The notes beneath the pieces are model-generated. The model did not search any database and was not told where the DNA came from. It saw only the letters and a list, made by a program, of their open reading frames with translations. From Dillenia suffruticosa (taxonomy: Eukaryota > Streptophyta > Magnoliopsida > Dilleniales > Dilleniaceae), in assembly GCA_033439265.1 (NCBI GenBank), contig JAVTVX010000011.1, positions 12,276,590-12,340,589 of the forward strand: 64,000 nt of DNA, in the 5' to 3' direction. Positions 34,600 to 47,600 of the stretch are shown here, in pieces. Within the stretch, counting starts at the first letter, position 1; each line of letters opens with the position of its first letter. The translations under genes were made by a program, and so were the position numbers.

Positions 34600-37500
34600 G
34601 ATTTGAGGTATAATAAGAATTTACTTGAACGTCGAGATTTACCTGATAAGTTTATTATTGGGTTGAAACAAGTGTTAAACTTCACTAGTAGTAAAGTTGA
34701 GTTTATGGATGTGAATAAATTAATGTGCTCGTATAGAAAGTATGGTAATAGTAAATTTTATAAGTGTAATAAAGTTAGGGAATATCTTTATAAATTTGGT
34801 TTTACCCCGAATTATTATAATTGAACTTGTCACGGTAAACTGTTTATATTTGATAAAGAATATCGAAAAAACATACATTTTTCAATTAGAGTGGATTATA
34901 GTTATTATGATCAATTGAACCCATATCAGAAGATGATAATTGATGTAGTGGGTCAAAATTTTGTTCCTGAACCGAACCATGCAAGTATTAGTTTTGCTCC
35001 AACATTTGAACAAATGTATTCTAGTTATGGATCACCATTGGAGGAGATAGAAGTGACGGGTGTTGATGAGAATGGGAATAATGAAACTTTTTTCTCTAAT
35101 CAATTTTAGAAAATGTTGAGAGTTGCAAATGAAACTTTTGTGGGTTGGTTGTAACAGCCACACTAAGTTATCACTAATAGCAAGACTATTAAATATCAAG
35201 ACAAAGTATAATATGTTTGAGAATTGTTTCAGTGATATTGTTCAAGTAATTTGAGAAGTATTGTCTCGTGATCATATCATACCAAATAATTTCTATAGTA
35301 TGTAAAAGTTGGTGAAAGACTTAACCTCCCGAAGAAAAGGATTGATATATGCAGATATGGTTATATGTTATATTGGGGAGATGATAAAAACACAAAATTT
35401 TGTAAATTCTATAACTAATGTAGGTACAAGAATAGTAGGAGGTCAGATCGTAATCAGCAGCATAAACCATGCAGACAAGTGTTTTATTTGCCCTTAACTC
35501 CTAGATTGCATAGACTTTATACATCTAAGACCACTGCTGAACATATGACTTGGTATGCAAATCATGAAACAGAAGAGGGCAAATGTGTCAACCTTCGGAT
35601 ATAGAGGTATGGAAACATTTTAATAGAACATATCTTGAGTTTACAAAAAAGACTTGAAACATAGGTTAGGTTTTTGTATTGATAGGTTTTCTCCATTCGG
35701 TAAATCAAGAAAAACTTATTCATATTGACCAGTTAGCTTTACTCCGTACAATCTTTTACCTGGTAGGTGCATGAAGATATCATATATGTTTTTGACATTG
35801 GTCATGCCTAACCCGCAAAATACAAACAATTTAATAGATGTTTATATGCAACCACTAATTGCAGAGTTAAAACAACTATGAAATGAATGTGTTTTTACAT
35901 ATGATGTCCATACTGGTCAGATGTTGTAATGAATGCTACTTTTTTTTATGATAAATGACTTTCCAACTTATGGCATGTTATCACGATGGAGTACTGCCAG
36001 GATTTTAGGATGTCCGATATGTATGGAGAGATCAATGTCATCAGATTGAAGCATGGTAAGAAGGCAAGTTATTTTGATTGTCATATACAATTTTTGTCGT
36101 TAAATCTTAAATTCAGAAGGAATAAAAAAGAGTTCACTAAGAATAAAATTGAAAAAACACCTCCTCCATTGAGATTAATCAGCGAACAAATTTGGAAGCA
36201 AGTACTTCACTTTCCATCATTATCAAAGACCCACAAGGTATAATGTATAGATATGGAAGTATACATAAATTGATCAAATATAGTATATTTTGAGATCTAT
36301 CATGTTGGAAGATCTATTTAATTCATCATAATCTCGATGTGATACACATCGAGAAGAATATTTTTGATGATATGATAAATACATGGAGGGATGTCATTGA
36401 AAAAATGAAATACAACTTGAATGTAAGAAAAGATATACGATTTCTTTATAATTGACCTACACTTGATGTGGATGGAAGTGATAAGGGATCAAAACTAAAG
36501 ACAATTTATACATTGAATAAAAATCATAAACGGAATGTTTAAGAATTGTTGAAATCATTGAGATTTTCTGATTGTTATGCCTCAAATCTTAGGAGATATA
36601 TCGATTTGAAGGATTGCAAGTTAATTAGTTTGTAAAGTCATGATTGTCACATATTTATATAAAGACTATTTTCTATTACTTTTAAGAAACTTTTATCAAA
36701 TTTTGTACGGGGTGCCATTACAAATTTAAGCATTTTTCTTTATGATATTTGCTCAACAGTGTTGAGAGAATCACACATAGAGAAATTAGAGAGAGATATT
36801 CCAATTATTTTGTGTAACTTAGAAAGGATATTTCTTCCATCGTTCTTTGATTCCAAAAATACCTCTTAGTTCACTTGCCTTATAAGGTCAAAGTTGCAGG
36901 TTCCGTCTAATGTCGATGGATGTATCCGTTTGAAAGATGAATTTTTTTATATTCTACACTTCGTTTTCAATGCATGTCAAATTATTAAATTCATTATATA
37001 TCATTTTCTGATACAACTTGTTTTATTACAATTAGATTTCGATATTATTTGAAAAAAAAATGAAAAGTAAGGCATGAATTGAAGACTCTATTGTTAATGC
37101 ATACATTGTGGAGGAAGTGACAATGTTTGTCTCGTACTATTTCGAGTCTCATGTACAGTGCAAGAGCGGAGAGTGAAAAGAAATGATAAGGGTCTTGTTG
37201 ATCCCAGTTTGAAATTATTCTCGATTTTAACTATTTTGGTCGACCAAGTAGGGCATGTAAACTTAGATATTTAACTAGTAAAGAATGACAGACAATACAT
37301 ACATATATTTTATTGAACTATACAGAAGTGATGCCAAACTTTGAGTTAGTATATATTTGCAAATAGATGTATTCTTTGTGCTGCAAATATTTTGTGACAT
37401 AAATCTCTTCTTTAATGGTAGGATTTTTCAAAATTCACACTCTGAATTGCCGATGAATGAGTTTGATCATGTGTGCGATAAAGAATTTGTAGTATGGTTC

Positions 37501-40302
37501 AAAACATATGTAAATTACCTTAAAATTTTATACATCATTAGTTAATAAACATATTAATACGTTTTATTTACTTCAGATTCATAGTAATCAAACTTAAGTT
37601 GAACAAAAATTGTTAACTTATCTGTTACGGGATCCAAAATCAAGGTTACGAACTTGGTTGGCATATTTCATAAATGATTATAATTTTCATACTCAAAAAT
37701 ATAGAATCGGAAAAGTTACAATGAATAGTGGGGTCTATATTTAGTCATCCAATGATGGAGGTGCAAAAGATGATTTTTATGGTTTGTTGGATGAAATCAT
37801 AGACATAGAGTATCCTGGAGCAGAATTACGGGTAGTCTTATTTATGTGCCAATGGTTTGACGCCGTCAAAGGGTTGAAAGTGCATCCAAAATTTAATTTG
37901 GTCGAAATAAATCATAAGAAATTGTATAAAAGTTATGAACCATTTGTGTTGACACAACAAGTAATTCAAGTATATTATGTATCATATCCTAATTTGAAAC
38001 GTGTCAAAGTTGATTGGTGAGCTATTTGTAAAATGAAAGCACGGAAAGAGATCGAGGAATGTTGGGAAGACATAGCATATCAATAAGAGAAAGTTATCAA
38101 CACGATTCAAACTGAGAAATATAACATTTCAACGTTACGAAATCCATGTGGAGTAGTATTAGATGTGGATCCAAGTGAAATTCATGAAGATAACGTTGAA
38201 AAATCTAATTTTGAGACAAATGATGAGCATAAGGATGAGGATGATGTTGAAAATAGAGATAAATCTAATAGTAAGATGACAATGAGGACTTTGATTTTCA
38301 ATGGCGAGTAAATTTTATTTTATTAATACAATAAGAATCTGATATTTATCTTCAAATATGGTAGTCGAGTCTTTATTACACATCATTTGGTAGTATCGTT
38401 TTTATTGTATATTGTTTTTCATTCACTAATACATTGTCTTTTTTTTACAGATCATTAAAATAGGTTTTTTGGAGTATTGGTGATCTCTGTATCGATTAGT
38501 ACGTCAATTTAAGTATGGTAAACTTTCTCATGTACTCGTTATGTATCTGATAAACATGCGATTTTTATTTTCTTTATTGTTTTAACATTTATACTTGATA
38601 GTATCGACATGGGGACCATAAAAGAGTTAATGATAGATGACTATATCCTTCTTATTTAGCGTCGTCCCCTTTAGTTGCACCTTCCCCTTCCTGTTCCCCT
38701 TCTACCGATACATCTTCACCGTCCCCTTCGGTGTAACATTCACTTATTAAGAGGGAAGAAGATAGGCGACAGGTGATATCCCCTAGTGGAGATTCGTGAA
38801 TACTAAATTTTAAAATTTCATCACTATTGTTTCTTTTATTTATATAGTATATGATTTTTTTAACTATTTTATTTACTTATCATTGTTTGTTTATAACTTT
38901 ATGACAAATTCACAAATTTTGTAAATGTTGTAACGAGCTTAAAAGAATAGTGACCAATCATTGAGGAGGGGCTTGGATGACGCACACCACCACTTTAGAA
39001 GATAGAAAAGAATTATGATAGAGGACGTTTAAGGTAAATTATGTCATTCAATTTATATATAAAACTAAGTTTATAATTTTAATATAGCTAATTATATTTT
39101 TATTTATTGTAATAACAGTTCACTTGGCAATAACAATTCACTTGGGATGAGACTAATGAAAATGAGATAAGAAGAATTTTTAACAAGAAATATGGTCATC
39201 ACATCCGAAGGGTGTTGAATCATGCAAAAAGCAGTAGAAAGATGCAAATTGCATCACTAAAAAAAATTGGGTCAGAATTTTGAACTTTTAGGAATCCAAT
39301 GAGAGCAAACGAAGGAGTTAACACAACAAGAAGAATTGATCTCGTAATTCTAGGCAATTGTCCGTGACTTATGCGGAAGGGTCAATCAATGTAGATTAGT
39401 ATGGAAATAGATTGGTAATTTTGTTAAAACATTAATTTTTTAATTTAGTTCAATTATTTTTTAACTATTTCATTATTTCAAACAATGTCTTTTTTAAGCC
39501 AAGAAAATGAGAACCAAGCCAGCATTTATAGACAATTTCAAGCAGACATTCCAAAAGAAAAACATGACGTGGAGTAGAGAGATAGTTAAAGTAGCTAAGG
39601 TATATAATTTAAAAACTTTTAATTGTTTTAGTTGTTTAATGAACTCATATCATATTAGAGTAAATACGAAAATGGAGATTTAGTTATCAATATATGAAAA
39701 GAATTAGTTGTGAACTTGATTGTTGCATCTTTTTCTATCAACTATATAGTTTATCATATTTCTGTTTGATTATTTTGGACACATTTGAATCTACCATATC
39801 AATGTTATCTAGTTATACATATCTTTTTTAACTATAATGATGATATTGATCTAAACATATTATGTTGGATATTTTATTATATTGTTATTTTAATTTCCTT
39901 TTAATTTTTCCCATGACAATACATGAGAAATATGATTAGTTTTTATTAAGGAATTCGAATAGTAGTATTGATATTGTCTCGTCTGAGCCATCTATTAATA
40001 GTATATCTCTATGGCTTGAGGCAACTAGTGGAGCAAAAAAAGGAAGAATACTGGGGATGAGTTCTTTGAGTAGGACTTGCAAAACCACTGGTCCTTCTTC
40101 CTACACCTCGCCAACAGTAAAGACAAAAATAATGCAATTGACTCAAGAGGTAAGTCACTTGAAGGACCTACTGGTGCAAATAGACAACAAATTTAGCGAA
40201 GTATGTGCACTACAAAGACTCATCTTGTAGCATCTTTAGTTAGCCCCCGCGTCAAGTCAAATTCTCCTTTCTCCATCTCTTTGTGATAATGCTGGTGATG
40301 GT

Positions 40303-40383
<81 letters not shown>

Positions 40384-40400
40384 TCTTGCTACTGTTTATT
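34600..40400 (+). pseudogene. CACTA (En/Spm) transposase genes, broken
   Basis: The order of domains is that of plant CACTA elements. A transposase-associated domain lies at 34603-34824 (EFMDVNKLMC, then YLYKFGFTPNYYN). The TNP2/Transposase_21 core runs across about 35540-36240, with pieces matching MTWYANH, SPFGKSRKTYSYWPV, MQPLIAELKQLW and FPTYGMLSRWSTA; it also contains the 35986-36243 frame. DUF4218-like sequence follows at about 36290-37050 (IHHNLDVIHIEKNIFDD) and DUF4216 at 37784-38020 (VLFMCQWFDAVKG, then YYVSYPNL). A tnpA/Ptta-like C-terminal part with a poly-Asp tract (about 39120-40400) comes last. Stops and frameshifts occur throughout, so no active transposase is expected. Confidence 0.82.
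40297..40379 (+). repeat. (GAC)n trinucleotide repeat
   Basis: About 26 GAC/CGA units, nearly pure. In the frame of the preceding tnpA-like remnant they encode a run of Asp, so this is an expanded acidic tract of the CACTA C-terminal protein. Confidence 0.9.
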
Positions 40401-40689
40401 TTTTTATGCTTATTTTTACTTAAACATTAAACATTGTTAATTCGATTATTACTTTTGAATATTGTGACTCTTGATATTGTTCTTATTTTGTAATATTTGG
40501 TTTAAATAACTAGTTGTTGTTAAATCATTAGTTGGTTGATGTTGTTGGATGGTTAGTTATATGGATGAGTAGAGATATGAGAAATTTGATATTGATGACT
40601 GTTGGATATTTAACATTATTGTGTGATGATATTGAATGTTATATAGATGAATAGAAATAGGACACACAAATAAAAATTTTAAAAATATG

Positions 40690-41653
40690 ACATTACAATT
40701 AATTTTTGTTGCAAAATTTCAAGATCTGTCTCAAAATTTGTCATTGATTTTTAGATTCATCACAAAATTTGCCGCTAAATTTTTAGATTCGTCAATAAAT
40801 CAACGACGAACATAAGCGTTCGTCATTAAATCAATAATGAACATGAGCGTTCATTGCTAAATCAACGATAAACATCAGCACTTGTCACTGATTAGCTACG
40901 AACTAAGGAGTTCATCATTGATTAGCGACGAACATATGCGTTCATCGCTAATTAGTGATGAACATCAGAATTCATTGCTGATTTAGCGATAAATTTTGAT
41001 ATTCGTCATTGATTAGCGACGAATATCTATATTTGTCGCATGTCACAAATTAGCAACAAACATAAATGTTTGTTGCTAAATTCGTCACTAAATTTTTAGA
41101 TTCATTACTAAATTTCTAGATTTGTTGCTAAATTTATTGTTAATTGTTACAAAAATTCGTTACAAAAATTTATTGTTAAATTCATTACAAAAGTTTGTTG
41201 CCAAATTTGTTGCGGAAATTTGTCACTAATTTTGTCACAAAATTCGTTATTAAATTTATCGCAAAATTTTATCACTAAATTCGTCGTAAAAATTTGTCGA
41301 TAAAGTCGTCACAAAATGTTTGTCACTAATTTCATTACGAATTTGCAACGATAAACCATTCGTGCTAATGTTAGCGATGGAATTTTGCGATAAAATATTG
41401 TTTGTCATAAATTTTGTGATGAATTTTCGACGCTAATTTACATTGAAACACTATTGGTGACTAAGATTAGTGACGGACTTTTGCGACGAAATGCTATTTG
41501 TCGTAAATTTTGAGATGAATTTTGTAAAGTTCATCGCTAATATTTTCGATGAACATGTGTTCGTCGCTAAATTCATCATTAAATTTATTGCTGATACTTT
41601 TAGCGATGAACTTTTCATAGAAGTTTGTGGCAAAATCCATTACAAAAATATTG
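40690..41653. repeat. CACTA subterminal repeat array
   Basis: Dozens of short direct and inverted copies of motifs such as TTCGTCGCTAA and TTAGCGACGAA, many forming palindromic pairs, fill this kilobase next to the terminal repeat. Such arrays are the binding sites for the element's own tnpA-type protein in En/Spm. The open frames here (41451-41667) are by-products of the repeats. Confidence 0.75.
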
Positions 41654-41669
41654 TTTTTTTTTTGTAGTG
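41654..41669 (+). repeat. CACTA right terminal inverted repeat
   Basis: TTTTTTTTTTGTAGTG is the complement of the CACTACAAAAA terminus that names the superfamily. I did not find a matching left terminus upstream of 34600. Confidence 0.75.
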
Positions 41670-42249
41670 AATTACGTCAAATAATCTTCACTAGGTTCTT
41701 GCTTCAATCAATAAAATACCTCTCAAGGATTCTATTCTTATCTTAACTCTTCCATTGTATATTGTTTTGAAATTGCTTAAAGTATTGGATCCATGTGCAA
41801 GGGTTGTAAGAATTTCCCATCATTCAATTCTAGCTTAGGACACAGTTCTTAGTGTTTGCATATCCTTTTTGGCTAATTGAAAACACATGGCATGGCCCGA
41901 CATTTTACTTGAAGGCTTTTGATTGTGTGATAAATTTTTTTTTTTCTCTATTTTCCATACACCATCCTTCATTCTATCTCTTATTTCAAATAGATAATTT
42001 ATGAGCGAGATCTAGTTACCACTTTACTCTATTGGACCATAGGCATGCTGGTATGTCTCGTCTCAATCACAATCGATAATGACATAAAACCTAGGGTTGG
42101 AATTTTTTTCTAGCCGTTACAAATCCGTACTCTATGGGACTCACCATTATTGAGCTTACTCTTTTTATTTCTTGTGGAACATCAGTAAATCTTGCTCAAC
42201 TATCTCAATTTTTTGGAAGCCAGAATGATCGATGAAGCCTGCAAATGGA
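41670..42249. other. No gene recognised
   Basis: No motif is recognised on either strand in this flank of the CACTA element. Confidence 0.4.
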
Positions 42250-42353
42250 TTAAACAAATATAACCACTGCACACCACCGTTGGTCGGTTCGGAATAGTCA
42301 AGACGAAATCTCATATACCGAACGGTGGTCAAGCCAAGATACCAAAAAAAAAA
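42250..42353 (+). repeat. Second SINE-like subtype, 3' end
   Basis: The phrase GTTCGGAATAGTCAAGACGA, then CCGAACGGTGGTCAAG, then a poly-A run resembles the 3' end of the family member at 7728-7920 (GGATTAGTCGGGGTAAAA, then CGGATGGTGACC). It is probably a separate insertion next to the following copy. Confidence 0.4.
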
Positions 42354-42355
42354 AA

Positions 42356-42545
42356 AGATTTAGAGTTCAAATACTAACATTTAGTTAGTTCAATAATCAA
42401 ATATCAGTACCCATCTTTTATTTGAATCTTATGTATGGAGAAAATAAATGTTAAAAAAGTTTCGTATTTTAAGGATTTATCTTGATTTAAACTAGATTAA
42501 ATCAGATTCAATATAACTGTTAGATACGGATGGTTTAAAAAAAAA
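42356..42545 (+). repeat. SINE-like repeat copy
   Basis: A diverged plus-strand member: CTAGATTAAATCAGATTCAA, then CTGTTAGATACGGATGG, then poly-A at about 42537-42545. Confidence 0.5.
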
Positions 42546-43430
42546 TTAAGTTCAAATATTTAAGAAAATGACATTCTATAAGTATAAAAACATTTTAATG
42601 ATCGATATTTACATCTATCTCAATATTAAAAACTTGCATTAATTTAGTTTAAATTAGGAAAGAATTAAATTTGATCTTATTTTATTGTTCTTTTGAATGG
42701 ACAAAATGTTAAATCCTCAAATTAACAAACCTTTTATCCTAATTAAAGAAAACACATATTGAGAATAAGAGATTTACTTATGCTTTATGTTTGCAGAGAC
42801 ATGTCATACTACAAAAATCATTTCATTAAGAGTTTCAAGAGGGTTAGTCCCTAATTACTAGATAATTAACATTTAATTAATTGTGTTCCGATAGTGATTC
42901 AACATTCGCAGACTGAGAAAGAAAAGTACGAGAATAAGGAATGACAATTTAGGTTTGAGTTTCTATTTTAATTATTTAAAATATATATTAAATTACTGAA
43001 ATAGTATTTTATGTATAATAGTTTAATAAGGATATATATTACATATATATAATTTTATATAATTTGGGATCCTTGCGGGAGTGTGGAGCCGAGAGCAATT
43101 CTCAGTTCTCACTCCCCATATTCCCACCCTCTACAGGTGAAATTCCCCTTCACCTCATGCTCCATGGGACAATGTGGCAAAAATCTCCCCTACCTCCCCC
43201 CCTCATGCTGTGGATCCCTGCGCTGGGCAACTCTCATCCGTCTTCGTCTACCTGTTCTCTTTTCTCACTTCAAGGAAATTTATTTTTTATAATTTATTTT
43301 TTTATTATCAAAATTCGAACCCAAATAAATTTTAACTTTTCAGATTATCGGTCTTTATCAACCCTTCTGCTTTGCTAGGGTAATGAAATAATTTTGATTA
43401 TGCATTAGAGATAATTAATACAAGAGTTCA

Positions 43431-43468
<38 letters not shown>

Positions 43469-43791
43469 TCATTAAGAATATCTTCCTTATTCATTAAATT
43501 ATTATTATCAACAATTTATCTTATATATATATTTTTTATTATAGAAAAATTTAAATATTGAATCATCAGGAGGAGGAGAAGGATTTGTATCGTAAGACCC
43601 GCCCTTGTGACTTACAACTTATATACTCTTCCATTCTAATAATAATGTTATTAATAAGGCGACGAATTTATAAAAGAAAAACTATAAAACCTAAACAATA
43701 TATTTTTATTACCGTTTTACCCCTCAGATAAACCCTCTTCGCTGTTCCTGCCCACCGCCTATTTCTTTTAACAATTCTCACCTTCACTTCC

Positions 43792-43793
<2 letters not shown>
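42546..43793. other. No gene recognised; promoter side of the UBP gene
   Basis: Contains an (AT)n tract at about 43430-43456 and a locally GC-richer patch at about 43065-43260 of unknown nature. The last few hundred bases before 43.8 kb probably belong to the UBP promoter. Confidence 0.4.

Positions 43794-43827
<34 letters not shown>
43794..43827 (+). repeat. (CT)n tract upstream of the UBP gene
   Basis: A CT tract about 775 bases before the start codon, but only about 200 bases before the donor of the inferred leader intron, so near or within the 5' leader. Confidence 0.85.
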
Positions 43828-43830
<3 letters not shown>

Positions 43831-44021
43831 AAGGGGATACCCCCATGCCTCAAAATCCCTTAAATGTTCGCACACATCTCTCTTTTGCTCCTTTCCCACA
43901 CAATCAGATTATTACTCTACGGATATTATTCGCTTTTTTCTCAGTCTGTAATGTGAATCTATTGCACAATCTCTAAGCAATCTTACTGTCTGTCTGTCTG
44001 TCTTCTTCTTCACAATTTCGG

Positions 44022-44595
44022 GTAATTTTCTCCTCTTTGACTTTATTTGTATTTGCTTTTAAGCTTCGATATAGACATTTTGATTGATAATATCATCCGG
44101 GTTGTTCTTATTTGCAAAAATCTGAGCTTGTAATTTTGTTTTTCAGATTTAGTTGTGCTTTGGTAGACACTAGATTCTGATTTTTTGGGGGTTCTTCTTA
44201 TAATTGCATATATTTGACGGGTTCTTCATATAATTTTCTGTTGTGGGTTATCATGATTTTCATCTTTGATCGACTCTTTTTTTATGCTGTTTTTAGTCTG
44301 TAATCTGAAAATATTAGTTGTTGTTTATTTTTATTTTTATTTTGGCATGCTTTGAAATGACTGCTTATGTTGAAGAAGATGAAAGGTTTTCTTCAGTTTT
44401 ATGGTTGTTTCAATATAATTGTATTAAGTATTTTGATCCAAAAATTGTAGCCAATAAATAAATAAATAAAGAAGAAAGTATTTGATTTAAAACATGACCC
44501 AGATCACGCTTGAGAGATGATAATAGATGTTCTATTTTATGTATTATTCAGTTTAATATATGGACTATATCTTAATGATTAACTTGGATTGTTAG
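44022..44595 (+). other. Inferred 5' UTR intron of the UBP gene
   Basis: A donor-like TTTCGG|GTAATTTTC at 44022 and an acceptor TTGTTAG ending at 44595, six bases before the ATG, fit a leader intron. The TTTTT- and TTGAT-rich sequence between them is typical of first introns in plants. No transcript evidence is available here. Confidence 0.5.
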
Positions 44596-44601
44596 GAGTA
44601 A

Positions 44602-47600
44602 ATGGGGAAAAAAGTGAAGAAGAAGGCCCGAAGTGGTCAGAGGGATAAGCATGTTATTAGCTCTTCTCCCAAAACAGTTTCCAAGCAACCCACTCCTGGC
44701 GGAGAAACTGTTGATGATGTAGTTTCTGTGACAAAAGAGCGAAAACTTTGTATCCATGTGGATAAGGAGATAGACTTGGCTAGATTATCAGAGAAAATTG
44801 GGTCGGCAGGAGCTGTTAAGTGCGAGGATTGTAGGGAAGTTGCAGCTGATCGAAGGGCAACTAAGGGAAGGGGTAAACAAGGGAAGAAGAAGGGGAGTGG
44901 TTCTGTGGATTCAAAATCAGACTCTAAAGCTATCTGGATTTGTTTGGAGTGTGGACATTTTTCTTGTGGGGGGGTTGGATTCCCCACAAACCCCCAAAAC
45001 CATGCGCTTCGGCATTCTAGGCAAACTCGTCACCAACTGACAGTCCAATTTGATAACCCGCATCTTCGTTGGTGCTTCACCTGCAACATGTTAATCCGTG
45101 GAGGGAAATCAGAGGAGAATGGTGAGCAGAAGGATAGCTTAGCTGACATAGTAAAATTGGTAAAAGGGCGATCATCACAAGGCACCTCAGTGGATGTTGA
45201 AGATGTTCGGTTTAGTGGTGGTAGTGTCAGAAGTGAAGCAAAGCTGGAAAGCACATTGTCCACTGGTTTAGATGGCGAAGGTGGTTACGTTGTAAGAGGC
45301 CTGGTTAATCTTGGCAATACATGCTTCTTTAATTCAGTCATGCAAAATCTTTTAGCATTGGATATCTTGCGAGATTATCTGTTGATGCTGGATGAGTCTA
45401 TAGGGCCTTTGACTTCTGCTTTGAAGAAAATGTTCCTAGAAACAAGCCCAGAGACAAGGTCGAGAAATATTATAAATCCAAGGTCATTTTTTGGATGTGT
45501 TTGTGCAAAAGCTCCACAATTTAGGGGATACCAGCAGCATGATAGTCATGAATTGCTTAGGTGTTTACTTGACGGGTTATGCTATGAAGATTTAAATTCA
45601 AAAAGATCTGTTTATTCTTCTCGGGAAGACAGAATGTCCTCAAACATTGGTCTGTCTTTTGTGGATTCAGTATTTGGGGGCCAACTCTCGAGTACTGTTT
45701 CTTGTTTAGAATGTGGGCACTCCTCGGTGGTTTATGAGCCTTTTCTTGATCTCTCACTGCCTGTCCCAACAAAAAAACCTCCAGCCAAAAAGGTCCAGCC
45801 AGTCTCTAAAGCTAGAAAAGCAAAGCTGCCTCCAAGAAAAGGTGGAAGGACTAAAACAAATGTCAACAAAGATGCAGATCATGCACCTGCTCAAAGTGTT
45901 TCAGACCAATCTATCACCGGTGCATCTTCATCCCAGGCACAATGTCATATACCTGCTGCAAAAGATTCAGTGGCTACATTGGATGATTCCACATGGTTAG
46001 ATTTCATTTCTCCAACTGTGTCACCAAATGAGGATCAAGTTTCTGAAAATAATAACAGCACAGCTGCAAAAGAGGATCAAAACGAGCAGGTCTCTCAGAA
46101 TGTTGCAGTGCAAACAGTGACTTCAGTTGATGAATTTACATGGCTGGATTACCTTGAACCAGGTATAGGATCGCATAGTGGGGATATGGCTTCACAAGAT
46201 GATGCATCAGTTATACAGGGTACTGGCGAAATGGATAGTGTTCAGGCAGATGTAATGCCGCAGCATAGCTCTGAATCGGGTCCTTGCAGTTCCTCGTTTC
46301 AGGAGGGGTCGAATTTGAAATTGGCTCCATCATCTGGGAATGCTTGGGAGGAGGAGCCTTTACAGATTCAGAGTTCTGAAGTTCTATTGCTTCCTTACAA
46401 AGAAGATGATGCTACTGCAGGGGAGATCGTGGGACACGAGAGTGAAGCCTCCTTGTCAGTTGCTGGTCGAGAGGAAGATGTTTTGGGTTTTGATGGGTTT
46501 GGTGACTTATTTAATGAACCTGAGATGCCTGCTGGCCCTGCAGCATCACCCATGTCTGGGGACAATTTTCACGATAATGAAATTGCCGCAAGTGGTTTCC
46601 TTGCTGGAAACGGCAGTGGATCTGATGCAGATGAAGTGGATAACACAGAATCCCCAGTTTCTGTAGAGAGTTGTTTGGCCTTATTCACGAAGCCAGAGCT
46701 TCTTTGTGATGAACATGCTTGGCATTGTGAAAGCTGCTCAAAAACTTTACACGAGCAAAGGATGGAAACAAAGAGATTGCGTGCGAAAGCAGCATTTATG
46801 ATTCAGATTAATGGGGATAATGCAGAAGGCCAGAATGATACACTGGCCTTGAACAAACATTTCTCTTGTAATATGGAGATAAACGATCCAAGAGATGAAA
46901 AACTAAAAAATGATTTGCACTCCAACACTTTCTCTGGTAATTTGGTTTCAGTTAATGGAGAACTAGACACTTCTATCCATGTCGATGCAAAACTTAGAAT
47001 TGATCAACCAGATGAACTGTGCCAAGTTGTTTCCCAAGCAGAAGAAAATGAAGATTTGACCAACACACGTCCAGAGTTATCAAATTCTTCAGGTAACTAT
47101 AAGACTTGCAGTCAAGCGAGTCTCAGCAATCATGCTGGTGATTTGGGTGGGGTTGATATGCCCAATAGCATGATCTTCAATGCGGCTAAGACAGATCTGC
47201 AAGCATCAGGAGACAAATGTGAATTGGAAGAAAGTGCAGGGGAACAGGATTCAGAACATCTGAAGGTAAAGAGAGATGCAACAAAAAGGATGCTTATTAA
47301 CAAGGCTCCACAAATCTTAACCATTCATTTGAAGAGATTTGCCCAGGATGCTCGTGGTCGCTTGAATAAACTAAATGGACATGTTTTGTTTAGAGAGAGA
47401 ATTGATCTGAGACCATATATGGATCCCAGGTGTGCGGCTGACCTTTTCTCACTTTCTTGTCATTACCATGTCATATGTTGGTGTTATATTTCGTATCTGC
47501 TGCGATTATTTTATTTCACATTTTGCTTACTTTCTATTCTGTTTAGAATTCTTATAGTACATGGAATATGGATCTAAATAGTTTTTATGAGATGAAAAGA

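Noticed and set aside
40690..41653. CRISPR-like repeat array
   Set aside because: The repeats are irregular in spacing and orientation, have no constant repeat length and adjoin a CACTA terminus in a plant genome.
43065..43260. GC-richer patch as a gene upstream of UBP
   Set aside because: The frames are short, Pro/Ser-rich and overlap in two phases, with no recognisable domain. It is probably repeat-derived.
44637..44987. Minus-strand frames opposite the UBP first exon (44637-44987, 45030-45263, 45557-45772, 47130-47324)
   Set aside because: They are shadows of a strongly supported coding exon, without motifs of their own.
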